A stretch of DNA of 16,329 nucleotides from Rhodocyclaceae bacterium (GCA_023253415.1 JALRGK010000126.1:1-16329), one strand, 5' to 3'; positions 1 through 7,251 are shown, counted from the first letter of the stretch. Notes: generated by a model from the sequence alone, not told the origin. Program-made: numbers and translations.

Positions 1-123
1 CCGGCTGCTCCTGCCGCTCCGGCTCCTGCCGCTGCTCCGGCTGCTGAACAGAAGCCTGCTGAAGCTGCTCAGGCTCCTGCCGCTGCTGCTCCGGCTGCTG
101 CTCCGGCTCCGGCTGCCAAGTAA
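1..123 (+). CDS. C-terminal fragment of an Ala/Pro-rich protein
   Basis: The window opens inside a plus-strand reading frame whose last 40 codons are almost only Ala and Pro, with a few Glu, Gln and Lys, ending in Lys and a TAA stop at 121-123. The DNA is a degenerate tandem array of GCT, GCC, CCG and CCT codons. Tails of this kind are typical of flexible linkers or of C-terminal extensions on envelope or nucleoid proteins, but composition alone does not identify the family. The body of the gene lies left of the window, so no function can be given. That it is a real gene is supported by the uninterrupted frame and the strong terminator that follows 38 bases later. Confidence 0.6.
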   Translation, partial: PAAPAAPAPAAAPAAEQKPAEAAQAPAAAAPAAAPAPAAK

Positions 124-141
124 TCGCTTCTGCGATCTTGG

Positions 142-157
142 AACCGCTTCGGCGGTT
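142..157 (+). other. Stable TTCG-tetraloop hairpin
   Basis: A perfect 6-bp stem (AACCGC with GCGGTT) encloses a TTCG loop closed by a C-G pair, an exceptionally stable RNA tetraloop. It lies between the stop codon of the first gene and the terminator at 161-188 and has no T-tract of its own. It probably stabilises the 3' end of the upstream transcript against exonucleases or assists termination; that role is inferred. Confidence 0.5.
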
Positions 158-160
158 ACG

Positions 161-188
161 AAAAACCGGCCTCTGGGCCGGTTTTTTT
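161..188 (+). terminator. Bidirectional intrinsic terminator between converging genes
   Basis: The stem CCGGCC/GGCCGG has a TCTG loop and is flanked by five A on the left and seven T on the right, extending the helix to 11 bp. On the plus strand it ends the Ala/Pro-rich gene; on the minus strand the A-run becomes a U-tract, so it can also end the dapA-bamC-hydrolase transcript, whose last stop codon is at 200. Confidence 0.9.
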
Positions 189-199
189 ATGCCTTGAAT

Positions 200-997
200 T
201 CATAGCGTAGGCTGTAACGTCAGCCAATCAAATCCTTCCGCCTGCGTTGCCAGATAAAAGCAATCCGGCACAACCCCGATGGCTTCCCGAACAGCCGTCA
301 GCACATGTTCTGGTGAGTTATTCGATTGAGACAGATGTGCGGCAACTACGTGCTGCAATCGATCCAGTGATAATCGTGCCAGAAAACCCGCTGCATCCCG
401 ATTGCACAGGTGTCCATAACGACCGGCAATACGCTGTTTGAGGCTATCCGGATATGTTGACTGGGCGAGCAGATCAGGATCATGGTTAAATTCCAGCACC
501 AGTCCATCACAGTCCTCTAACGAGCGCTCAACGTGAGGTGTCAGCATACCCAGATCCGTCAGGACCCCTAGGCGGAGTTCGCCATAGGCAACGACATACT
601 GGACCGGCTCTCGGGCATCATGCGGCACAGGAAAGGGCCTAATTTCCACACACCCCAGTTCAAAGACATCGTGACTGTCAATCAGACGCAATGTTACGCC
701 ATTGCAGGCTTCTGCGGACCGCGTATGCAACGCTGCATGCGTTCCCCGGGTCAGACAAACCGTGGCACCCGTTTTGCGGGCAAGACCCATGACGCCACCG
801 ATGTGGTCACCATGTTCATGGGTCACCAGGATGGCATCGAGACCTTTGGGGTCGATGCCACGGGCTTCAATACGCGCCAACGCCTGTCGGACCGGTAAAC
901 CACAATCGATCATGAGACGGGTGCCACGTGGGCCGCCCGCCTCGATCAATAATGCATTTCCCTCGCTACCGCTGCCGAGAGAGGTAAAACGGATCAC
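200..997 (-). CDS. MBL-fold metallo-hydrolase (YycJ/WalJ-like)
   Basis: A 265-residue single-domain metallo-beta-lactamase-fold protein. The dinuclear metal signature is complete: THEHGDH at residues 59-65 (His60, His62, Asp64, His65), His126 in PVPHDA, Asp148 in LTDLG, and His221 in AAHLSQSNNSP. The N-terminus (IRFTSLGSGSEGN) is the usual opening of the YycJ/WalJ group, related to RNase Z- and exonuclease-like hydrolases; the true substrate is unknown. The start is GTG at 995-997, sharing the bases GTGA with the bamC stop, so translation is probably coupled. No Shine-Dalgarno precedes it; the mRNA there instead reads CTCCTCC. It is the last gene of the dapA-bamC operon. Family assignment is secure; the cellular role is not. 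Confidence 0.9.
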   Translation of the reverse strand: MIRFTSLGSGSEGNALLIEAGGPRGTRLMIDCGLPVRQALARIEARGIDPKGLDAILVTHEHGDHIGGVMGLARKTGATVCLTRGTHAALHTRSAEACNGVTLRLIDSHDVFELGCVEIRPFPVPHDAREPVQYVVAYGELRLGVLTDLGMLTPHVERSLEDCDGLVLEFNHDPDLLAQSTYPDSLKQRIAGRYGHLCNRDAAGFLARLSLDRLQHVVAAHLSQSNNSPEHVLTAVREAIGVVPDCFYLATQAEGFDWLTLQPTL

Positions 998-2172
998 CGC
1001 AATTGCTGGAGGAGCAGATCCAGGATCTGCCGGGCGATCGGCGAAACATCGGCCTGATTACCCGGCGCCAGAACGATCACATTCGTCGGACCACCCGCCT
1101 GCTGTTCACGCACGCTGATGCGGTATTGCACCTTGGTAGGCACCTTGTCATCCTTACTGCGCCAGAACGCCAGGCTCGACCAGAAGCCGCCTTCGCCCTT
1201 TTCAACCACCGACTTATCATCGGAATCCACATAGCGAACGTAGTACAACCCCTGGTTACGCTCACGGTCTTCGACCGTAAAGCCCACCCGATCCAGTGCC
1301 AGGCCAATACGGCGCCAGCTGCGATCAAAGTTGTCATCCACAATCAGCATGGCACCGCCATCCGGCGCGGTACCCATTCGGGCCTTATCCAGCGATACGG
1401 CTTTGCCGCCGCCGTCGATTTCCTTGGCCAGTTTCTTGGCTTCAGCCTCATCAACCCCGTCAAACTTGAACATGAGACGACGCAGCATCTCGGCTTCCAG
1501 CGTCGGGTCGGCATCGCGCGGCTGCCAACGCGTCTCGCTCTTGCCTTCAGTGACGTAAACTTCCACCATGCCACGATGACTGATAAAAATATCCGTCATG
1601 CCGGGCTTGGCACCTTTTTCCAGGCGTGTGCGATACATATCGCGCTCAGCCGTCGAATACAGCGTTCCCAGTACTTTGCCGAGGAAGCCCTGAATGGCCC
1701 CACCGGGCACGGAAGCACGGTTTTCGGCCCAGTCGGTTTCCATCACGCCGGTCTGCGGATTCTCTTTCTTGATGACAAAGCCGTTTTCCTGCCAGAACGC
1801 CTTGGTGACATTCCAGGCTTTATCTTCGGGCACACTCACAACCAGCCAGCGATGGTTACCCTGACGCTCGATCTTGGCAATGCCGCGGGAGCCATCGGGC
1901 AAGACACTTTCATCCGTGCTCTGTTTTTGAGCCACTTTGTTTTTGGCATTGATCTGGGAAAACACGGCCGTACCCGTAGTCGCCACATTCGGCGCCGAGT
2001 ACTGGCCCGAATTACTCGGGCGCGTCAGATCCGGGGGGATATCCAGCGGCGGTGCTTTAGCCGCGGTGCCGTAATCGATCTTCTTCGATTCCGGCAGATA
2101 GGAGCAGCCAGCAGCCAGACCGGCCAAAACCAGTACGGTGGCCTGCAACGAACGACGCGTCAGCAACTTCAT
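994..2172 (-). CDS. bamC: Outer-membrane assembly lipoprotein BamC (NlpB)
   Basis: A 392-residue lipoprotein of the NlpB/DapX family, a non-essential part of the BAM complex that inserts beta-barrel proteins into the outer membrane. A signal peptide with two Arg near the N-terminus and a Leu/Val/Ala core ends in the lipobox LAAGC, giving lipidated Cys23. A low-complexity Pro-rich stretch (APPLDIPPDLTRPS) follows, as expected for the extended segment that contacts BamD, and then the helix-grip domains. The gene lies 4 nt after the dapA stop, with a CAGGA ribosome-binding site inside the dapA end. dapA-bamC is the order also found in E. coli. The downstream hydrolase start overlaps its TGA. The family is divergent in sequence, so the call rests on lipobox, size and context together. 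Confidence 0.9.
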   Translation of the reverse strand: MKLLTRRSLQATVLVLAGLAAGCSYLPESKKIDYGTAAKAPPLDIPPDLTRPSNSGQYSAPNVATTGTAVFSQINAKNKVAQKQSTDESVLPDGSRGIAKIERQGNHRWLVVSVPEDKAWNVTKAFWQENGFVIKKENPQTGVMETDWAENRASVPGGAIQGFLGKVLGTLYSTAERDMYRTRLEKGAKPGMTDIFISHRGMVEVYVTEGKSETRWQPRDADPTLEAEMLRRLMFKFDGVDEAEAKKLAKEIDGGGKAVSLDKARMGTAPDGGAMLIVDDNFDRSWRRIGLALDRVGFTVEDRERNQGLYYVRYVDSDDKSVVEKGEGGFWSSLAFWRSKDDKVPTKVQYRISVREQQAGGPTNVIVLAPGNQADVSPIARQILDLLLQQLR

Positions 2173-2176
2173 CAGA

Positions 2177-3049
2177 TCAGAGTCCTGCCTGTTTCATGGC
2201 GGCACGTACCCGCTCGTGGAAAGCCGGTGCCAGCTGCGTGAGCGGCAGACGGATACCGTGCGACATCAAACCCATTTCGGCCACAGCCCACTTCACGGGA
2301 ATCGGGTTGGCTTCGCAGAACAGGTGACGATGTAAACCAATCAGCGGGCGATTAATACGCACGGCCTCGGCGACGTTACCAGCGGCAGCGGCAGCACACA
2401 TGTCGTGCATGGCGCGCGGTGCCACATTGGCGGTGACGGAGATGTTTCCGTGGTAACCCATGAGGATCGTCGACATGCAACTCATGTCATCACCCGAATA
2501 CAGTGCAAAGCCCGCTGGCGCACGTTCGATCAGATCATAGGCACGGTCAATGTTGCCGGTGGCATCCTTGACACCGATGATACCCGGCACCTGGGCCAAA
2601 CGCAGGATCGTGTCATTGCTCATATCGGCCACGGTACGACCGGGTACGTTATACAGAATCAGCGGCAGATCAACGGCTTCGGCAATGCAGCGATAGTGCT
2701 GATACAAACCTTCTTGCGTCGGCTTGTTGTAATAAGGCACCACCGACAGACCGGCATCTGCACCGGCGTCTTTCGCGCGTTGCGTCAGATAAATGGCTTC
2801 TTTGGTGGAATTGGCTCCCGTACCCGCGATGATGGGAATACGACCACCAGAATGCTTGACGGCAATTTCGATCAGCTGGCAGTGCTCATCCACATCCACG
2901 GTCGGCGATTCGCCCGTGGTGCCGACCACGACGATCGCATCGGTTTTTTCGCGGATATGAAAATCAACCAGATTGCGGAACGCTTCAAGATCCAGCGAAC
3001 CATCCGCATGCATAGGGGTAACAATGGCAACAATCGAACCGGTGATCAT
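2177..3049 (-). CDS. dapA: 4-hydroxy-tetrahydrodipicolinate synthase
   Basis: DapA, 290 residues, condenses pyruvate with aspartate semialdehyde in the first committed step of lysine and diaminopimelate synthesis in the cytoplasm. The key residues fall at the E. coli numbers: Thr44 and Thr45 in VGTTGES, Tyr107 in VPYYNKP, Tyr133 and Arg138 in LYNVPGRT, and the Schiff-base Lys161 in GVKDATG. The fold is a TIM barrel and the length is normal for the family. The ATG at 3047-3049 has an AGGA site about 10 nt upstream. It is the first gene of a three-gene operon with bamC and a metallo-hydrolase. The 117-bp gap upstream separates it from the deacetylase gene, so it probably has its own promoter there. 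Confidence 0.98.
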   Translation of the reverse strand: MITGSIVAIVTPMHADGSLDLEAFRNLVDFHIREKTDAIVVVGTTGESPTVDVDEHCQLIEIAVKHSGGRIPIIAGTGANSTKEAIYLTQRAKDAGADAGLSVVPYYNKPTQEGLYQHYRCIAEAVDLPLILYNVPGRTVADMSNDTILRLAQVPGIIGVKDATGNIDRAYDLIERAPAGFALYSGDDMSCMSTILMGYHGNISVTANVAPRAMHDMCAAAAAGNVAEAVRINRPLIGLHRHLFCEANPIPVKWAVAEMGLMSHGIRLPLTQLAPAFHERVRAAMKQAGL

Positions 3050-3084
3050 CAGGGCACCATCCTAAATGGCAAAAGCGTGGTCGT

Positions 3085-3102
3085 AAAAAAGCCGAAGGGC
3101 CT
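3085..3102 (-). terminator. Possible weak terminator after the deacetylase gene
   Basis: On the minus strand AGGCC, a CTTC loop and GGCTT form a 5-bp stem with one G-U pair, followed by a run of six T. It lies 65 nt past the deacetylase stop and just ahead of dapA. The stem is short, so termination may be inefficient. Confidence 0.35.
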
Positions 3103-3108
3103 ATTATC
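3103..3108 (-). promoter_or_regulatory. dapA: Candidate -10 element for dapA
   Basis: GATAAT on the minus strand lies 53 nt before the dapA ATG, in the only gap upstream of the operon. No good -35 hexamer is visible at 16-18 nt spacing, so the call is tentative. If right, transcription would start inside the weak hairpin at 3085-3102 and bypass it. Confidence 0.25.
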
Positions 3109-3166
3109 GATCAAAATCCTTATCGGAAGCTGACCGATTTGAAAACTCCCGTATTCTAGCCGAAGA

Positions 3167-4090
3167 TCAGATTTCAGCGAGTGCCCGCAAATGGGCTGTC
3201 ACGCTACGCGCTAGAGCGGACATCACATAGCCGCCTTCAAGCATCGACACGATCCGACCATTAGCATGGCGTACCGCCACATCACGCAGCTGCGTGGTCA
3301 CCCAAGCGTAGTCTTTTTCAAAAAGCTTCATGCCGCCCATGTCATCTTCATAGTGGGCATCAAAACCCGCCGAAATGAAGATCATTTGTGGTTTGAACGC
3401 CTCCAAACGGGGGACCCAGGACTCGAGGACGGCCTGTTGAAGCTCTTCCCCTCCCGATCCACCAGGGAGCGGCACGTTAACCATGTTATCAGCCGGCTTG
3501 TCTGTCCCGGAATAGGGGTAGAACGGGTGCTGGAAAATGCTACACATCAAAATGCGGTCATCTCCGGCGCAGATATTCTCCGTGCCATTGCCATGATGCA
3601 CATCAAAGTCGATGATGGCCACGCGCTCCAGCTTATGATGCGTTAAGGCATGATAAGCGGCAATTGCGATGTTATTGAAGAAGCAGAAACCCATCGGTGT
3701 TTCGCGCTCACAGTGATGACCCGGTGGGCGAACGGCGCAGAATACATTTTCTGCCTTGCGTTCCATCAGCATATCCACCCCCAGAATACCGGCCCCCGCA
3801 GAGCGCAACGCTGCCTGCCACGTATGCGGATTCATGGCGGTATCCGGGTCTAGGTGCGCAATACCAAACGAGGGCGACGTATCTTTGATCTTCTTGATGT
3901 GTGATGCCGGATGCACCAGCATCAACTGCTCCAGCGTGGCCAGAGGCGCATCGTAATGCGTGAAGTACATATCAATGCCCTGGGCAATCAGGTGATCCTG
4001 AATCGCTGTTAACCGACCCGGCGCCTCCGGGTGCAGATCACCCATGTCGTGCTTCAGACAATCAGTATGTGTAATGAACGCTGTACTCAT
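3167..4090 (-). CDS. Histone deacetylase / acetylpolyamine amidohydrolase family protein
   Basis: A Zn-dependent deacetylase of the arginase/deacetylase fold. The class II-like signature is complete: the His pair 125-126 in RPPGHHCE, zinc ligands Asp163 and His165 in DFDVHHGNGT, third ligand Asp244 in SAGFDAH, and the transition-state Tyr288 in EGGY. Bacterial members remove acetyl groups from polyamines or other small amides; the substrate here is unknown. The open frame runs back to a TTG at 4195, but I place the start at ATG 4088-4090 (307 residues): MSTAFITH is the natural family N-terminus, GGAGG at 4101-4105 lies 10 nt upstream, and the best promoter sits between the two candidate starts. 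It is probably monocistronic, divergent from mltB and upstream of dapA. Confidence 0.92.
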   Translation of the reverse strand: MSTAFITHTDCLKHDMGDLHPEAPGRLTAIQDHLIAQGIDMYFTHYDAPLATLEQLMLVHPASHIKKIKDTSPSFGIAHLDPDTAMNPHTWQAALRSAGAGILGVDMLMERKAENVFCAVRPPGHHCERETPMGFCFFNNIAIAAYHALTHHKLERVAIIDFDVHHGNGTENICAGDDRILMCSIFQHPFYPYSGTDKPADNMVNVPLPGGSGGEELQQAVLESWVPRLEAFKPQMIFISAGFDAHYEDDMGGMKLFEKDYAWVTTQLRDVAVRHANGRIVSMLEGGYVMSALARSVTAHLRALAEI

Positions 4091-4100
4091 GAAACGTAAC

Positions 4101-4105
4101 CCTCC
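4101..4105 (-). promoter_or_regulatory. Ribosome-binding site fixing the deacetylase start
   Basis: GGAGG on the minus strand, 10 nt before the ATG at 4090. It supports this start over the TTG 105 bases upstream. Confidence 0.7.
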
Positions 4106-4166
4106 CCCTGCTGCATACATCGATGCGGCACCCGTGCTGAAACACGAAATATGATTATTTGTTCTG

Positions 4167-4195
4167 ATTATCTGCCCATTCCCGTGCGGGTTCAA
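4167..4195 (-). promoter_or_regulatory. Sigma-70-type promoter of the deacetylase gene
   Basis: TTGAAC (4190-4195) and GATAAT (4167-4172) on the minus strand are separated by exactly 17 nt, matching four of six and five of six consensus positions. Transcription would start near 4160, giving a leader of about 70 nt. It lies in the 180-bp divergent gap with mltB; I found no equally good promoter for mltB on the other strand. Confidence 0.55.
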
Positions 4196-4270
4196 GGGTG
4201 ATGCAATCTATCCGGCTGAACCTTGCCAAGGTGTGAAAAAATAGCAACTTTACGTTCACTCCCTGACCAG

Positions 4271-5377
4271 ATGTCTATGTCCTGTCTTTTGCCGAATTCG
4301 TCCCCGCTACGCAGCATCATTCTGGCCTTAACGATTGCCTTTGCGGGGGCCGCATTCAACGCCGAGGCCAAAGCCAAAAAGAACGGGGCGCCAAAAGCCG
4401 AAGCGCGGCAGGCTGTGATGTCGACAAATCCAGCTCTGCAGGCATTTATCGTGGGCATGCAGGAAAAGCATGGCTTTGAAGCCGAAGCGCTGACGCAGAT
4501 TTTCGATGGGCAGCGCCCAGACCCACGTGTCATCCGCATCATGGCACCGGCGCCTGCCCAGCTGACCCCCAATTGGGCTGCTTACCGCAGCAGGTTCGTG
4601 AATACCCGCCGGATTGATCGGGGCGTCCAGTTCTGGCAAACCTACGCCAGCGATATCGCCCGCGCCGAACAGCAGTTCGGTGTTCCCGCTGAAATTATCG
4701 TCGCGATTATTGGCGTGGAAACCGAATACGGCCGCAACATGGGCAGCTTCAGTGTTCTGAACGCACTCGCTACCATTGGCTTTTACGGTGAACGTCGGCG
4801 GGAGTTCTTCCAGGCCGAACTGGAGCAGTATCTCTTGCTAGCCCGCGAAAACCAACTGGACCTGGCCGGTACCCGCGGCTCCTTCGCGGGTGCCATGGGC
4901 ATTCCGCAATTCATGCCCAGTAGTCAGCGGCGCTGGGGGGTGGACTTTGATGGCGACGGCCGCATCGATCTACGACACAGCCCCACGGATGCCATTGGCA
5001 GCGTGGGCAACTTCCTCAAATCTCATGGATGGATCACCGGGCAAGTGGCCGTCGTTAATGTGCAGCCGCCAAGTCCATTCCCCGAGGCTTTCGAAAAAGT
5101 AGACATCAAGCCTGGAATTTCAATGAACGCGTTTCAGGAAGCTGGCTTCTCATTCCAGAGCAATTTGCCGAGCAATACTCCGGCGACATTAGTCACCTTG
5201 AGCACACCCAATGAACCCAATCGTTACTGGCTCGGACTACAGAACTATTACGTCATTACACGCTACAACCGATCAGCAGCCTATGCCATGTCCGTCATAG
5301 AACTGGGCGCGGCGATTCGCGATGCCTACAGCCAATCGATGAGCTTCAACGCCAATAACGTTAGCTCGTCAGAATAA
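4271..5377 (+). CDS. mltB: Lytic murein transglycosylase B
   Basis: An MltB/Slt35-type lytic transglycosylase, 368 residues from the chosen start. It cleaves the glycan strand of peptidoglycan with formation of 1,6-anhydromuramyl ends in the periplasm. The catalytic Glu150 lies in GVETEYGRN; the substrate-cleft motif AGAMGIPQFMPS is at 206-217 and the Ca-binding EF-hand-like loop DFDGDGRIDL at 225-234. The frame is open back to a TTG at 4223, but ATG 4271 (or 4277) begins a clear signal peptide: a basic start, the core IILALTIAFAGAA, then a likely cleavage near Asn-Ala-Glu-Ala. No lipobox Cys follows, so this looks like a soluble periplasmic protein, unlike lipidated E. coli MltB. No strong Shine-Dalgarno is visible. 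Its last 9 bases overlap the converging rpoS. Confidence 0.93.
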   Translation: MSMSCLLPNSSPLRSIILALTIAFAGAAFNAEAKAKKNGAPKAEARQAVMSTNPALQAFIVGMQEKHGFEAEALTQIFDGQRPDPRVIRIMAPAPAQLTPNWAAYRSRFVNTRRIDRGVQFWQTYASDIARAEQQFGVPAEIIVAIIGVETEYGRNMGSFSVLNALATIGFYGERRREFFQAELEQYLLLARENQLDLAGTRGSFAGAMGIPQFMPSSQRRWGVDFDGDGRIDLRHSPTDAIGSVGNFLKSHGWITGQVAVVNVQPPSPFPEAFEKVDIKPGISMNAFQEAGFSFQSNLPSNTPATLVTLSTPNEPNRYWLGLQNYYVITRYNRSAAYAMSVIELGAAIRDAYSQSMSFNANNVSSSE

Positions 5378-6424
5378 GGAGTCCGACGTCAGTCGGCGCC
5401 CACGAACGATGCCCTGCAGCCTGATAAGTGCTTCTGATTGAATCTGGCGCACGCGCTCCCGGGTCAACTGCAGGTCCGCAGCAATCGCCTCCAAAGTTTC
5501 CGGCTCGCCGCCACGCAATCCGTAACGACGCTCAACGACCTGCCGCTGGCGATCAGGTAGCATATCCACCCAGGCCAACAGCAGCCGAATCGATTCGGAA
5601 TTGGCAAAGCTTTCGTGAGGATCATCCCCCTGAATATCAGGTACCAGATCAATCAGCGTGTGGACGGACCCTGCCTCAACAGGTTGATCCAGGGAGAGCA
5701 CTTGCTCACTCCGTTGCATCAATGCTTTGAGCTCCTCGACCGAACGCCCGCAAAGCTTTGCCAGTTCATCCGTTGCAGGTTCACGGGCATGCTTAACCGC
5801 AAACTGTCGCCGATGTCGCTGAATGGCATTAATATCCCGAACCAGATGGACCGGTAAGCGAACGAGGCGCCCCTGATTTAAAACGGCCCGTTCCACACTC
5901 TGCCGGATCCACCAGGACGCATAGGTTGAAAACCGGAAACCCCGTTCCGGATCAAATTTGTCCAGCGCGTGCATCAGACCCAGATTACCCTCTTCGATCA
6001 GATCCAGCAGTGGCAAACCACGGTTCATGTAATGACGGGCGATCGATACCACCAGGCGCAGATTGCGTTCAACCATTTCCTGACGTGCCGCAAAATCTCC
6101 TAGCCGGACTCGACGCGCTAAATCTCGCTCCTCATCGGCCGTCAACAGCGTCCGCGCACCGATTTCATTCAGATAGGTCTGCGTCACATCCGTGACAAAT
6201 CGATCTGTTGTTTGCGGCACTTCTGGCTTGTCATCCGAGGACTGATCTGGAGCAATATCTGACTCACTCCCCAGATCCGCCCCAAGCAACTCTTCGTCCC
6301 GCGGTTCACGCGGAGATTCGGCAGACGCCTCTAGAAAATCAGCGCCCTGTATGCTTTCGTCATCAGACTCACCCGCATCACCGGAAGGCCCTGCATTGCG
6401 CTGGCGATCCGGTTGATGAGACAT
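5369..6424 (-). CDS. rpoS: RNA polymerase sigma factor RpoS
   Basis: The stationary-phase and general-stress sigma factor, 351 residues. After an acidic, poorly structured N-terminus of about 75 residues come region 1.2 (TQTYLNEIG, 81-89), region 2 with the core-binding and -10-recognition helices (ERNLRLVVSIAR to STYASWWIRQ, 119-175), region 3 starting RLVRLPVHLVRD (186-197), and the region 4 helix-turn-helix LTRERVRQIQSEAL (320-333). Arg196 aligns with Lys173 of E. coli RpoS, the residue needed for RssB-dependent proteolysis. The ATG is 5 nt after the nlpD stop and its GGAG site lies inside the end of nlpD. It is last in surE-pcm-nlpD-rpoS; in other proteobacteria a main rpoS promoter sits inside nlpD, but I could not pinpoint one here. 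Confidence 0.97.
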   Translation of the reverse strand: MSHQPDRQRNAGPSGDAGESDDESIQGADFLEASAESPREPRDEELLGADLGSESDIAPDQSSDDKPEVPQTTDRFVTDVTQTYLNEIGARTLLTADEERDLARRVRLGDFAARQEMVERNLRLVVSIARHYMNRGLPLLDLIEEGNLGLMHALDKFDPERGFRFSTYASWWIRQSVERAVLNQGRLVRLPVHLVRDINAIQRHRRQFAVKHAREPATDELAKLCGRSVEELKALMQRSEQVLSLDQPVEAGSVHTLIDLVPDIQGDDPHESFANSESIRLLLAWVDMLPDRQRQVVERRYGLRGGEPETLEAIAADLQLTRERVRQIQSEALIRLQGIVRGRRLTSDSLF

Positions 6425-6429
6425 AATCT

Positions 6430-7251
6430 CTATGAGCTCCGCTGCTGATTCAGGAACTTCATCGGGTCCACTGGCTTACCCTGCCGGCGGACCTCAAAGT
6501 GCAGCATCACGGCATCGGCATCACTATCCCCCATATCGGCAATACGCTGCCCGCGTTTCACCGTCTCACCTTCTTTGACGAGAATCTTACTGTTGTGGGC
6601 GTACGCCGTGAGGTAATTGTTCTCATGCTTGATGATCACGAGGTTGCCATATCCCCTTAACCCGGAACCCGCATAAACGACCTTACCTTCGGCTGCCGCA
6701 TCGACAGGCTCGCCCATCTTGCCGGCGATATTGATACCCTTGTTCGATGACTCATTAAAGCCGGCAATGACCTTCCCCTTCGCCGGCCAAGCAAAGCGCA
6801 CACCATCCGCCATGGCAGCAGCGGTTGCAGCCGATGTGGTTGGCATATCGTCGATTGGTTTCTTGGCAGCGGGTTGCTGCTTGTTGGCATCAGCAGCTTT
6901 ATCCTCGGGTTTAGCCGCCATCGAAACGGGTGCTGTCTTCTTAGTAGGCTTGCTGACAGAACGACGCACACAAAGCGTACGATCCAGCTGAATGATATTC
7001 GGATTTGACAACTGGTTCATGGCCGCGATATCCCGATAATCGGCGCCTGCATCCAGCGCGATACCAATCAGCGTATCACCTCTCTTCACTGTCCAGGTTT
7101 GCGTGCAATCTTTAGGCAGCGGGGGATACGGCGATGCAGCCGATGATTTGCTGCCGTCATCCACAGGGGCCTTCGATAAGGAGGTACAGCCCGCCAACAA
7201 GGCGAGCAGTAACACACTTGGTATCCAGATCGATTTTTGAGACTGCGTCAT
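6430..7251 (-). CDS. nlpD: Lipoprotein NlpD, LysM and degenerate LytM (M23) domains
   Basis: An envelope lipoprotein of 273 residues that in relatives activates the amidase AmiC at the division septum. The lipobox LLAGC gives lipidated Cys22. One LysM peptidoglycan-binding domain covers about 52-97 (TWTVKRGDTL onward), a Lys/Ala/Pro-rich linker about 98-150, and a LytM domain 151-268. The LytM active site is broken: Asn170 and Asn174 (NKGIN) replace the metal-binding His and Asp of HxGxD, and Met249 (MLHF) replaces the first His of HxH, leaving His219 and His251. That is the expected state for an NlpD/EnvC-type activator rather than an active endopeptidase. Its ATG overlaps the pcm stop as ATGA, so the two are translationally coupled. 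Confidence 0.95.
   Translation of the reverse strand: MTQSQKSIWIPSVLLLALLAGCTSLSKAPVDDGSKSSAASPYPPLPKDCTQTWTVKRGDTLIGIALDAGADYRDIAAMNQLSNPNIIQLDRTLCVRRSVSKPTKKTAPVSMAAKPEDKAADANKQQPAAKKPIDDMPTTSAATAAAMADGVRFAWPAKGKVIAGFNESSNKGINIAGKMGEPVDAAAEGKVVYAGSGLRGYGNLVIIKHENNYLTAYAHNSKILVKEGETVKRGQRIADMGDSDADAVMLHFEVRRQGKPVDPMKFLNQQRSS

Noticed and set aside
1003..2241. A 412-codon plus-strand open frame antisense to bamC
   Set aside because: It is longer than bamC but starts at TTG, runs across the bamC-dapA junction, and shows no recognisable domain. bamC has a lipobox, coupled neighbours and family features, so this is a codon-bias shadow.
2405..3133. A 242-codon plus-strand open frame antisense to dapA
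   Set aside because: dapA has every catalytic residue at the expected number. The antisense product resembles no family and is a shadow.
4201..4236. A tiny 11-codon open frame starting ATG CAA TCT before mltB
   Set aside because: It has no convincing ribosome-binding site or regulatory codon pattern, and it ends 34 bases before mltB. It may be chance.
5383..5396. Inverted repeat CCGAC-GTCA-GTCGG just after the mltB stop
   Set aside because: The stem is only 5 bp, has no T-tract on either strand and lies in rpoS codons, so it cannot be called a terminator.
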